Shown here piece by piece: positions 1 through 6,087 of a DNA stretch of 9,651 nt. A program made the position numbers and the translations under genes. How positions within the stretch are numbered: the stretch's first letter is position 1; every line of letters starts with the position of its first letter. The DNA is taken from positions 1 through 9,651 of the forward strand of contig JAEOUI010000260.1 in assembly GCA_016839425.1 (NCBI GenBank), given 5' to 3'. This stretch comes from Promethearchaeota archaeon. Its GTDB lineage: Archaea; Asgardarchaeota; Lokiarchaeia; Sigynarchaeales; SOKP01. The notes under the pieces are model-generated. The model was not told where the DNA came from. It worked only from the letters and a program-made list of their open reading frames with translations, and ran no database searches.

Positions 1-873
1 GAGCAAGTAGACTACGAATATGAACAAATAAAGGGTACCTACAAAGTTTTAGCATTCCACATTGCACCTAATACAGTGGTTACATCGTTCATTGATATGG
101 GAGAACTCCTCGAATCCCAGAGAAAAATCATAGAATCCGAAAAACTATATCGTAAGGCATATGATAGGGCGGAGTTTTACAAGGACTTGTTTGCACACGA
201 CATTAATAACATCCTTCAAAACATCAAGCTTAGCGTGCAGCTCAATCACTTAGAGCTAAATAAACTCGATAATCCTAAAAAATTATTAGAATCATGTTAT
301 CTCATAGAGGAGCAGGTCAACAGAGGTGCGAAATTAGTTTCAAACATTCGAAAGTTATCCCAAATAGAAGAGGAAAGAATTACTTTAGGAAAGACTGAAC
401 TTATCAAAATATTGGAAGATTCAATAACATTTGTTAAAAAAAGTTATCAATATAAAAATATTGATATAAAATTTAAACCTAGTTTCAAGGCGATATATAT
501 TAAAGCAAACGAGTTTCTTCGTGAAATCTTTGATAATATTCTATTAAACGCAATTAAATATACGAATGAATCTAAAATCTTGATAGATATCAAGCTTGAG
601 AAAGAAATATGGAATAATAAGAAAAGTATTAAGTTAGAATTTATTGATAATGGAAGAGGAATTCCAGAGCAACTTAAAAAAAAGATATTTCAAAGAACAC
701 ATCAAGAAGAAAATAATTCAGAAGGGATTCATGGGATGGGATTGGGACTTTCTTTGGTAAAAAAAATTATTGGAACATTCAACGGAGATATTTGGATTGA
801 AAATAAAATAGCAGGTGATTATTCAAAAGGTAGCAATTTTATACTTAGGTTTTTAGAAATCCCTGATGATTAA
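1..873 (+). CDS. PAS-linked sensor histidine kinase, C-terminal part (5' end outside window)
   Basis: This is the C-terminal 290 residues of a two-component sensor kinase. The frame is open from base 1, so the protein starts upstream; the GTG at 76 lies inside the domain and is not a credible start. Residues 1 to about 35 look like the last strands of a PAS sensor domain, followed by a helical linker. The H-box carries FAHDINN with the phospho-acceptor His at visible residue 66 (bases 196-198), the HDxNN type rather than HELRTP. The HATPase domain follows with the N-box LLNAIKYT (Asn about 183), the G1 box DNGRGIP (216-222) and the G2 box GMGLGLSL (245-252). All ATP-binding motifs are present, so it should be an active autokinase. 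No transmembrane helix is visible in this part, and no response regulator lies in the window. It ends 3 nt from the converging UbiA gene. The family is secure; the stimulus is unknown. Confidence 0.93.
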   Translation, partial: EQVDYEYEQIKGTYKVLAFHIAPNTVVTSFIDMGELLESQRKIIESEKLYRKAYDRAEFYKDLFAHDINNILQNIKLSVQLNHLELNKLDNPKKLLESCYLIEEQVNRGAKLVSNIRKLSQIEEERITLGKTELIKILEDSITFVKKSYQYKNIDIKFKPSFKAIYIKANEFLREIFDNILLNAIKYTNESKILIDIKLEKEIWNNKKSIKLEFIDNGRGIPEQLKKKIFQRTHQEENNSEGIHGMGLGLSLVKKIIGTFNGDIWIENKIAGDYSKGSNFILRFLEIPDD

Positions 874-876
874 TCG

Positions 877-1704
877 TTAACTTGCTAAAATTATAACTAT
901 AAAATAGACAAGGAGAAAATTGCCAAGCATTATTCCTATATCTTTAAGCGAAGTCCAACCAAGTATATCGTTTCGAGGCGTTCTAAATATATATATTATT
1001 CCCAAGGGAAATATTATAAACGGCAAAAACCATAATTGTTGGGTTAATAAAAGCGAAATAATGCCTATTATTAGTGATAACACAGCCGAAATCCATATGA
1101 CAATTTGAGCTGTTTTAGGATTCAATTTTGCCAAACTATCACCATCGATCATCTCATGTAGCATCTGACCCGTGTATGCGACAGATGCAACGCATGCAAT
1201 CATTAACCATTCTAAAAGTGTCATTTCTGGTAATATTCCATTTAAAACCGAATCACCAGCGTTAATTTTTATCATGAAATACGGGAGAAATATATGGCTA
1301 ACACCTAAAAGAATGTGATTTAAAATAACGAGTTTTTTAAAAAGGCAATATACAACAACTAATATGATTATTATAATCAAATAGATACCAAGAATGGGCT
1401 TCTCAAATATTTCATTCATGAAACAACTAGTACCTAAGAAAAATGACGCTAATGCGAGAGTGCCTATCTCCTTGCGACCGTACCCTTCCGTTCGTTCAAG
1501 CGTCTCTTTTTCTTCAGGATTTTTCATATCTATCATGTCGTTAAGCGTATTTCCTGTAATTGCGTAAAATCCAAATCCTGCCAATAAAAATAAGTGATTT
1601 CCCAATTCGTAATTGTTTAAAAATATTGCAAGTAGACATGGAACGATAACTGAAAAAAGATATTCCAGACGAAGTAATTTTAGCCCTTTACTCACCTTAA
1701 TCAC
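877..1704 (-). CDS. UbiA-family membrane prenyltransferase
   Basis: A 275-residue, very hydrophobic protein with roughly eight or nine membrane helices, the length and layout of the UbiA superfamily, which joins polyprenyl diphosphates to aromatic, quinone, haem or glycerol-phosphate acceptors in the membrane. The first Asp-rich motif is NDMID at residues 55-59, but the third Asp expected from NDxxDxxxD falls on Pro63, followed by Glu64 and Glu65. The second motif is HEMIDGD at 183-189, where KDxxDxxGD is usual, so Glu184 replaces the first Asp. The basic stretch 61-78 fits the cytosolic loop after motif one. The start is GTG at 1704, with a second in-frame GTG three codons on; a TATA-like box 31 nt upstream suggests a leaderless or nearly leaderless transcript. 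In archaea a UbiA member makes digeranylgeranylglyceryl phosphate for ether lipids, but the altered motifs and lack of lipid-pathway neighbours prevent naming the substrate. Confidence 0.82.
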   Translation of the reverse strand: MIKVSKGLKLLRLEYLFSVIVPCLLAIFLNNYELGNHLFLLAGFGFYAITGNTLNDMIDMKNPEEKETLERTEGYGRKEIGTLALASFFLGTSCFMNEIFEKPILGIYLIIIIILVVVYCLFKKLVILNHILLGVSHIFLPYFMIKINAGDSVLNGILPEMTLLEWLMIACVASVAYTGQMLHEMIDGDSLAKLNPKTAQIVIWISAVLSLIIGIISLLLTQQLWFLPFIIFPLGIIYIFRTPRNDILGWTSLKDIGIMLGNFLLVYFIVIILAS

Positions 1705-1730
1705 TCAAAACCTATGAAAAAAATACTCTC

Positions 1731-1740
1731 TATATGTAAT
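1731..1740 (-). promoter_or_regulatory. Putative TATA box for the UbiA-family gene
   Basis: Read on the minus strand this is ATTACATATA, centred about 31 nt before the GTG start at 1704. That spacing would put transcription initiation within a few bases of the start codon. Prediction from sequence and spacing only; flanking DNA is very AT-rich. Confidence 0.4.
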
Positions 1741-1840
1741 ATTTCTTCAAATCCTTTTAATTTTTCTAAAATCCAAAGTGTTAATGTAAATTATCTAAAA
1801 ATGAAAATACTAAAAAATAAAATACTTGATAATTATGTTT

Positions 1841-1848
1841 TATTTAAA
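1841..1848 (+). promoter_or_regulatory. Putative TATA box for the zinc-finger/coiled-coil gene
   Basis: TATTTAAA is centred about 30 nt before the ATG at 1875 and resembles the archaeal TATA consensus. Initiation about 26 nt downstream would leave a leader of only a few bases. The sequence just before the ATG, CCCCTCCTCTCAG, contains no Shine-Dalgarno, which fits leaderless translation. Confidence 0.5.
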
Positions 1849-1874
1849 GCAATTTATAGAACCCCTCCTCTCAG

Positions 1875-2243
1875 ATGACTGGCAACGATAAAAACGGTAA
1901 TTTACTCGGCGAACTCAAGGCCTGCATTAAATGTAAGAACCCCTTTATGGCAAAACAAAAACAAGAAGTGTGTGACAATTGTATCAAATTAGATCTAATG
2001 AAACAGGAGCTTTCCCAAGGAATAAAATTATGGAAAACTGAATTAGAAGGTTCTATCAAGAAAATGGAGACGGAAGTAGATCAGATTCAAAGTAAAAAAG
2101 AAATTTATCTTGAAAGAATAAGAAAAAGAACTGTTTTAGTCAATAAATCTATAAACTTATTAAAAAAAATAAACGAAACTCAAGACGAGAAATACATAGA
2201 TGAATATAAAGCACTTTTTGAACAAATGAAAAAGGAAAATTAA
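1875..2243 (+). CDS. Small zinc-finger plus coiled-coil protein, function unknown
   Basis: A 122-residue protein that I do not recognise as a named family. Residues 17-36 hold two Cys pairs, CIKC (17, 20) and CDNC (33, 36), 12 residues apart, a likely single zinc-binding knuckle or ribbon. From about residue 40 to the end it is strongly helical and charged, rich in Lys and Glu with spaced Leu/Ile/Met, as in a coiled coil; dimerisation through that helix with an N-terminal zinc head is a reasonable inference. There is no signal peptide or membrane segment. The ATG has no Shine-Dalgarno and is preceded by a TATA-like box at leaderless spacing. The stop lies 6 nt from the stop of the converging methyltransferase. 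A regulatory or nucleic-acid-binding role is possible, but nothing shown here proves it. Confidence 0.75.
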   Translation: MTGNDKNGNLLGELKACIKCKNPFMAKQKQEVCDNCIKLDLMKQELSQGIKLWKTELEGSIKKMETEVDQIQSKKEIYLERIRKRTVLVNKSINLLKKINETQDEKYIDEYKALFEQMKKEN

Positions 2244-2249
2244 GTCTAT

Positions 2250-3020
2250 TCAAATCTCTTTTTTAAAAATTATTCCAATATTCATTATTTTATCGATTCG
2301 TTGATGTTTTACATCAATTCTCATTACTTTTGCAGCAATCCATACAAAAACATCCCATATTTTTTTAAATAACAAATTTTTTTCATATCTATTTCGGAGA
2401 TTAGATAAACTTTTTTCTAATTTCTCAGGATCTTTTGATTGAACATTTTCCACTCTCATCAGTTGTCCATAAACTCCAAATACCTTGAAAACTTTTAAAT
2501 TAAATTTTTTAAACGATAAAATGAGATAGGTTAATTCATATCGCCGAAAATGCCCAATCAATCGATCTTGGTCTGTATAATATTCCATTTTATGGGGGAC
2601 AGTTATTAAAGCCACTCCATCTTTCTTAAGTATTCTACTTATTTCTGAAATAGCAGATACATCATCAGATACATGTTCTAATACATCGAGAGCGCTAATA
2701 AAATCAAGTGACTTGTCTCTATAGGGTAATCTTGCAATATCTCCACATATTGGATTCCAATAACGATTGATTTTATATTGATTTAAGGGTTTTGAAGCGA
2801 TGTCAAAAAAACACTTGTGAAGGACTTTATCAGTGAAATAAAGAAATGAATTACCAGAGCAGCCCAAGTCGACTCCCAAGCTAAATTGAACAAACTTTTT
2901 AATGTGTTTTTTTAATAAATCAAACTTACAGCGTATTCCAGGAGATAAATAATATTCAGTTAGTCTTCTATCAGAGAAATTCTTATGTTCATCGTAAAAA
3001 AATTTTAAATCTTCGCTCAT
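2250..3020 (-). CDS. Class I SAM-dependent methyltransferase
   Basis: A 256-residue Methyltransf_11-type enzyme expected to transfer a methyl group from S-adenosylmethionine. Motif I is VDLGCSGNS at about 50-58 (the canonical form is closer to VDLGCGxG, so Ser replaces a Gly). A GDIARLPYRDKSLD segment at 93-106 is the adenine-side motif, ALDVLEHV at 110-117 is motif IV, and LKKDGVALITVP at about 131-142 is the strand before the substrate region. GHFRRYE at 156-162 is shared with many methyltransferases acting on lipids, sugars or small molecules. Residues about 216-232 form a hydrophobic, aromatic helix that could touch a membrane. I chose ATG 3020 over the in-frame TTG TTG six bases upstream; a TATA-like box lies 31 nt before the ATG. 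The substrate is not inferable. Confidence 0.88.
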   Translation of the reverse strand: MSEDLKFFYDEHKNFSDRRLTEYYLSPGIRCKFDLLKKHIKKFVQFSLGVDLGCSGNSFLYFTDKVLHKCFFDIASKPLNQYKINRYWNPICGDIARLPYRDKSLDFISALDVLEHVSDDVSAISEISRILKKDGVALITVPHKMEYYTDQDRLIGHFRRYELTYLILSFKKFNLKVFKVFGVYGQLMRVENVQSKDPEKLEKSLSNLRNRYEKNLLFKKIWDVFVWIAAKVMRIDVKHQRIDKIMNIGIIFKKEI

Positions 3021-3046
3021 CAACAATCAAGTAAAATTCAATATCC

Positions 3047-3055
3047 TTAAATAAA
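3047..3055 (-). promoter_or_regulatory. Putative TATA box for the methyltransferase gene
   Basis: The minus strand reads TTTATTTAA, centred about 31 nt upstream of the ATG at 3020. The spacing supports both a leaderless transcript and ATG 3020, rather than the upstream TTG, as the start. It implies the methyltransferase can be transcribed independently of the small membrane-protein gene 104 nt upstream. Confidence 0.5.
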
Positions 3056-3124
3056 AATAGGATTTTTGATTTAAATACAATTTTATTCGCATTTAATAGA
3101 AATTTATAGAACATATAGAAAAAA

Positions 3125-3325
3125 CTAAATATGGAGTAATTTTTCAAATGTGATAAATGCCAGAATGAACACCCAAGTCGTAAAGAAGAATATAGTAAAC
3201 CCCTGAATGTGATAAGGAGTTCCAACGAATGTATCCGAAAATAAATAACCTAAGACCAGCAAAGCAGTGATTATAATAAAGAAAGTTAACCTTACAATTA
3301 ACACTCCACCACTTCTTTTTTCCAT
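3125..3325 (-). CDS. Two-helix small membrane protein, function unknown
   Basis: A 66-residue protein with a short basic head (MEKR) and two hydrophobic segments, about residues 8-28 and 40-60, separated by a short polar loop (SDTFVGTPYHIQ). It should form a membrane hairpin. I do not recognise the family. Three in-frame ATGs occur at 3334, 3331 and 3325. A perfect AGGAGG lies at 3335-3340, touching the first ATG but 9 nt from the third, so 3325 is the best start; the alternative gives a 69-residue product. The strong ribosome-binding site argues that this is a real gene despite its size. It lies between the acyl-CoA synthetase alpha gene (148 nt upstream) and the methyltransferase (104 nt downstream), all on the minus strand. 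Confidence 0.7.
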   Translation of the reverse strand: MEKRSGGVLIVRLTFFIIITALLVLGYLFSDTFVGTPYHIQGFTIFFFTTWVFILAFITFEKLLHI

Positions 3326-3334
3326 GTACATCAT

Positions 3335-3340
3335 CCTCCT
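3335..3340 (-). promoter_or_regulatory. Strong Shine-Dalgarno, decides the start at 3325
   Basis: The minus strand reads AGGAGG, fully complementary to the CCUCCU at the 3' end of 16S rRNA. It is followed without a gap by ATG ATG TAC ATG. Only the last ATG is at a usual distance (9 nt). No other gene in the window has a site this strong. Confidence 0.7.
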
Positions 3341-3396
3341 TTTTTGTCTTTTGAAATATATCGAATTATATATCTCACCATTTAGATCTATAATTG

Positions 3397-3406
3397 TATA
3401 TTTAAA
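3397..3406 (-). promoter_or_regulatory. Putative TATA box for the small membrane-protein gene
   Basis: The minus strand reads TTTAAATATA, a near-perfect archaeal TATA box. Initiation about 26 nt downstream would give a leader of about 45 nt that includes the Shine-Dalgarno. A second candidate, ATATATAATT at about 3364-3373, would give a leader of 15-20 nt. Which one is used cannot be decided from sequence. Confidence 0.45.
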
Positions 3407-3482
3407 TGTTAGGATAATATTCCAACTATCATTTCTTAATAGTGTCCTTAATCCTTAACTTTTTATCTAATAAAAGATGATC

Positions 3483-4976
3483 TTAATTTTCGGGGCTGCC
3501 TCTCAGATTTTTCTGAAGAAATTCTCTATATGTGTTTAGATGATCGAGAACTGTAGCCATTAAATCAAAAGATTCGAATACTGGAACCCCACGATTTAGT
3601 AATTTTAATTTAAAGCTTAATCTACTCTTGTATTCTTCGAATCCTTCATTAATTTTAAGCATGACGCAATACATTGGTTTTTTACAAGTTTTTTTCGCCT
3701 TGCTGATAAATTTTATAAACAGTTTATTTACATCAATATCAATATCCTTATCTGTAATAACCTCGTCCTGAACGGTTGCAAATCGTTCGGGGTCTTTAAC
3801 AAACACTATAGCATCTATATTTGGATCCTTGTCCAGAACCGATATTACTCTATAATATTTATGAGGGTACGCTCCTTCCGCCCCTAAATCCAATGGGTTC
3901 GTAAAGCTCGTGTTCACATCGGCTAAAAAACGAGAAAACCTTTTTATAGTCCTATCGGTCAATCGGGGAATAATTATCCCTTTTTTTTCCAAAGCATCTC
4001 CCGCTTCTATGGTACTCCCTCCCCCAATTCCAATAAGTCCAATTTTTCTTGAGGCAGGAAGCTTTGTTAGTTTAAAGGCTGATGCAAGAGCAGCAAGTTC
4101 AGTAGAATTATGAACTAAACAGGATCCCGTTTGTTTCGCAACGGCTTCCCAAATCTTATTATTTCCCGCTAAACCACCTGTATGTGATACAATGGCCTTT
4201 TTTGTAGCTTCACCATAACCAGCACGCCATAGGATAATGGGCTTTTTATTCAAGTTGCATTGTTTGGCGAGATTAAAAAAATTTCTTCCCTCTTCTTGAT
4301 TTTTAAGATGTTCTAAATATAATCCTATAATTCTCGTTTTAGGATCGTGTAAGAAATATTCCAAAAAATCGGGATATGATAAGTCAATTGCATTTCCAAT
4401 TGACACGACCTTTGATACAAATACACCGTAAGAAACGGCTAACTGAGCAGTATTTACTGCTAGGCCCCCTGATTGAAATATTGCGCTGAAGTTTCCCTCT
4501 TTTTTTGATTGATTACCGCCATTATAGATTCCTGAAGAAGGAACATAAATTCCAAGACAATTTGGACCAATTATTCTCATTCCATATTTTCGAGCAATTT
4601 GGAGAATTTTTCTTTCAAGATCTTGTTTCCCGATTTCTCCAAAACCCGAAGCAAAAATCGTGACAAATAATACACCTTTTTGCCCTAATTCTTCTAATAT
4701 TGAGGGACATAATTCAGCACGAACTGCTAAAATGACATAATCAATGTCAATACTTTCGAGTTCCTTGTCTAAAACTGATGCATAACATTTCGATCCTAAT
4801 AACTCCTGCCCTGCATATTTTGGATTAAACAAGTACATTGGTACTTTAATCTTATCTTTCATAATTCTTGCGAAATAACCTCCAGCAATTGGATCGGGAT
4901 TAGCACCAATAATGCCTATCGCTCTTGGACGAAATAATTTTTCGAGAAGAAGAAAAGTTTCTGATGGCGTGCTCAT
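3483..4976 (-). CDS. Acyl-CoA synthetase (NDP-forming), alpha subunit, stand-alone
   Basis: A 497-residue protein of the succinyl-CoA-synthetase-like superfamily. In ADP-forming acetate/acyl-CoA ligases the alpha subunit binds CoA and carries the phosphohistidine, while an ATP-grasp beta part makes ATP. Residues about 10-130 form the CoA-binding Rossmann-type domain (GIIGANPDP near 21-29, a variant of the usual GASxxxGxxG loop), ending at GPNCLGI (137-143). A flavodoxin-like ligase domain follows with FQSGGLA (167-173) and SIGNAIDLSYPDFLEYF (192-208). SHTGGLAG at 264-271 carries His265, the expected phosphorylated His. A second flavodoxin-like domain starts at KIGLIGIGGGST (311-322) and contains NPLDL (360-364). 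The C-terminal GVPVFESFDLMA...YREF fits a normal alpha-subunit end, so it is complete but has no fused beta domain, and no beta gene lies in the window. It follows GDPD by 25 nt without a Shine-Dalgarno; AATAAATAAT at 4996-5005 could be its own TATA box. Confidence 0.9.
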   Translation of the reverse strand: MSTPSETFLLLEKLFRPRAIGIIGANPDPIAGGYFARIMKDKIKVPMYLFNPKYAGQELLGSKCYASVLDKELESIDIDYVILAVRAELCPSILEELGQKGVLFVTIFASGFGEIGKQDLERKILQIARKYGMRIIGPNCLGIYVPSSGIYNGGNQSKKEGNFSAIFQSGGLAVNTAQLAVSYGVFVSKVVSIGNAIDLSYPDFLEYFLHDPKTRIIGLYLEHLKNQEEGRNFFNLAKQCNLNKKPIILWRAGYGEATKKAIVSHTGGLAGNNKIWEAVAKQTGSCLVHNSTELAALASAFKLTKLPASRKIGLIGIGGGSTIEAGDALEKKGIIIPRLTDRTIKRFSRFLADVNTSFTNPLDLGAEGAYPHKYYRVISVLDKDPNIDAIVFVKDPERFATVQDEVITDKDIDIDVNKLFIKFISKAKKTCKKPMYCVMLKINEGFEEYKSRLSFKLKLLNRGVPVFESFDLMATVLDHLNTYREFLQKNLRGSPEN

Positions 4977-5001
4977 GAGTTATAATAATGTAAGGGATTA
5001 T

Positions 5002-5730
5002 TTATTCATTTGCACGTACCGTTTTTAGCGCCATTTCAATGTCATTCGTAATAATACCATCAATATCAAGAGAGATTAATTTTTGAATCGCTTTATTTGA
5101 ATCAACTGTCCAAGCATTTACTTTAATGCCATGAGCGTGAGCGGTTTGAACGAATTTCTTGCTGATAAATTTATAATATGGATGAATAGCGTAAAAATCA
5201 TTACTTATACTTTTTTTTAGGACTTTAAATTTCTTAAATCCTATCAGTAAGGGTGCTAACTTTAGTTTAGGTTCCAGATCATGTATACATATCAATTCAT
5301 CGTGATAAAACGAGCTTATTAGAGTCGAATTAATTAAATTCGAGGTCTCCAAGCATTTTACGAGTTGTTTTGACATCCCCCTCTCTTTTATTTCTATTTG
5401 CAAGTTTATCTTTCCTCTTGTAAACTCTAAAACTTCTTCAAGCGAGGGTATTTTTTCACCGCATCCAGCATCTAATCGTTTTAGATCCTCTAAAGTCATG
5501 GTATTTACTTTTACTTTAATTCCCGTGGTTCGTTTTGTATTCTCGTCGTGAATTACAACGATTCTATTGTCTTTTGAGAGCTGGATATCAAATTCAATAA
5601 AATCCGCTCCAAGATTAATAGCTTTCTCAAAAGATTTAATCGTGTTTTCGGGAGCAATCTTACTGGCCCCTCGATGTCCAATCACGAGGATATTCTTGTT
5701 ATTATCCGCTTTATTTTTACTTTGATTCAA
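5002..5730 (-). CDS. Glycerophosphodiester phosphodiesterase (GDPD family)
   Basis: A 242-residue TIM-barrel enzyme of the GDPD family, which hydrolyses deacylated phospholipid head-group diesters to glycerol-phosphate and an alcohol. The catalytic and metal residues are visible: GHRGA with His19 and Arg20, APENT with Glu28, IEFDIQ with Glu46 and Asp48, VIHD with the second catalytic His61, and IEIKE with Glu113. The barrel closes with NAWTVD (205-210) and DGIITND (224-230), typical of the family. There is no signal peptide, so it is probably cytoplasmic; the first 13 residues are a polar extension. The start is TTG at 5730, because an in-frame TGA lies two codons upstream and no ATG or GTG precedes the HRG motif at a better place. 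In an ether-lipid archaeon the substrate may be a glycerophospho compound rather than a diacyl-lipid product. Likely first gene of an operon with the ligase alpha gene. Confidence 0.93.
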   Translation of the reverse strand: MNQSKNKADNNKNILVIGHRGASKIAPENTIKSFEKAINLGADFIEFDIQLSKDNRIVVIHDENTKRTTGIKVKVNTMTLEDLKRLDAGCGEKIPSLEEVLEFTRGKINLQIEIKERGMSKQLVKCLETSNLINSTLISSFYHDELICIHDLEPKLKLAPLLIGFKKFKVLKKSISNDFYAIHPYYKFISKKFVQTAHAHGIKVNAWTVDSNKAIQKLISLDIDGIITNDIEMALKTVRANE

Positions 5731-5950
5731 AATTCACATCGACTATTATTCTTTTACAGATTTGTAAAAACGAAAACTGACGAATATTTAGTTAAACACT
5801 TGAGAGTTTAATTAAACAATCATTTTAGCTAAAATAGGCGCCACATGTTGATTCACATTAATATCTGATAAGTAATAGACAATTTTAACTTTTATTAAAT
5901 AAACAATAATCACATTTCTCGCAATAAACCAAAAAGTTTATTACGCATGA

Positions 5951-5965
5951 GAACGAATTTCGTTC
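5951..5965. repeat. Perfect inverted repeat GAACGAA-T-TTCGTTC
   Basis: Seven-base arms around one central base, about 80 nt upstream of the TATA box of the zinc-ribbon gene. Its compactness fits a dimeric DNA-binding protein site better than a hairpin terminator, since a one-base loop cannot form. Binding is inferred, not shown. Confidence 0.5.
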
Positions 5966-6046
5966 CATTACAACAACATTTAAATATCTAAATTTATTTT
6001 AGTAAAAATGGTTGTTATATTTATTACAAGACGCAAAACCATAAAC

Positions 6047-6054
6047 TTTAAATA
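6047..6054 (+). promoter_or_regulatory. TATA box of the TFS-like zinc-ribbon gene
   Basis: TTTAAATA matches the archaeal TATA consensus exactly and is preceded by A-rich bases (ATAAAC) compatible with a BRE. Its centre is 37 nt before the ATG at 6088, predicting a leader of roughly 10-12 nt. That leader would contain GTGAT (6080-6084), which can pair with the AUCAC of the 16S rRNA tail and may serve as a weak ribosome-binding site. Confidence 0.65.
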
Positions 6055-6087
6055 GGTTTTTGAACACAAAAAAAAAGAAGTGATGAC

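Larger units (their letters stand above)
5731..6087. other. 357-bp intergenic region with several inverted repeats
   Basis: No credible gene is seen on either strand. From left to right it holds: an imperfect inverted repeat TTAGTTAAAC / GTTTAATTAA (5788-5797 and 5806-5815); the perfect palindrome TTTTAGCTAAAA (5823-5834); GGCGCC (5837-5842), conspicuous in such AT-rich DNA; hairpin AATAAAC / GTTTATT (5923-5929 and 5936-5942), with another AATAAAC copy at 5898-5904; and inverted repeat GAACGAA-T-TTCGTTC (5951-5965). The right end carries the TATA box of the zinc-ribbon gene. It separates divergent genes, so promoters and operators for both are expected here; an unannotated small RNA is an alternative. 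Confidence 0.6.

Noticed and set aside
76..78. GTG as the start of the sensor kinase
   Set aside because: The frame is open to base 1 and the residues before the GTG continue a PAS-like domain, so the gene begins outside the window.
920..1108. Plus-strand reading frame of 62 codons
   Set aside because: It is antisense to the UbiA-family gene, has no ribosome site, and its residues follow from the membrane-protein codons on the other strand.
1871..2059. Minus-strand frame of 62 codons
   Set aside because: Antisense to the zinc-finger/coiled-coil gene, whose Cys pairs and promoter spacing make the plus strand the better choice.
3024..3026. TTG as the methyltransferase start
   Set aside because: An ATG follows two codons later at the better distance from the TATA-like box.
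2989..3225. Minus-strand frame of 78 codons
   Set aside because: Overlaps the methyltransferase start and the small membrane-protein gene in another frame and lacks a Shine-Dalgarno; composition is that of translated AT-rich spacer.
3267..3458. Plus-strand frame of 63 codons
   Set aside because: Runs antisense through the strong Shine-Dalgarno and start of the small membrane-protein gene and into spacer DNA, with no start signals.
3910..4113. Plus-strand frame of 67 codons
   Set aside because: Lies wholly antisense to the acyl-CoA synthetase alpha gene in its conserved second flavodoxin-like domain.
5898..5929. Repeated AATAAAC units as a CRISPR or tandem array
   Set aside because: Only two 7-base copies with no long repeat or spacer pattern; not an array.
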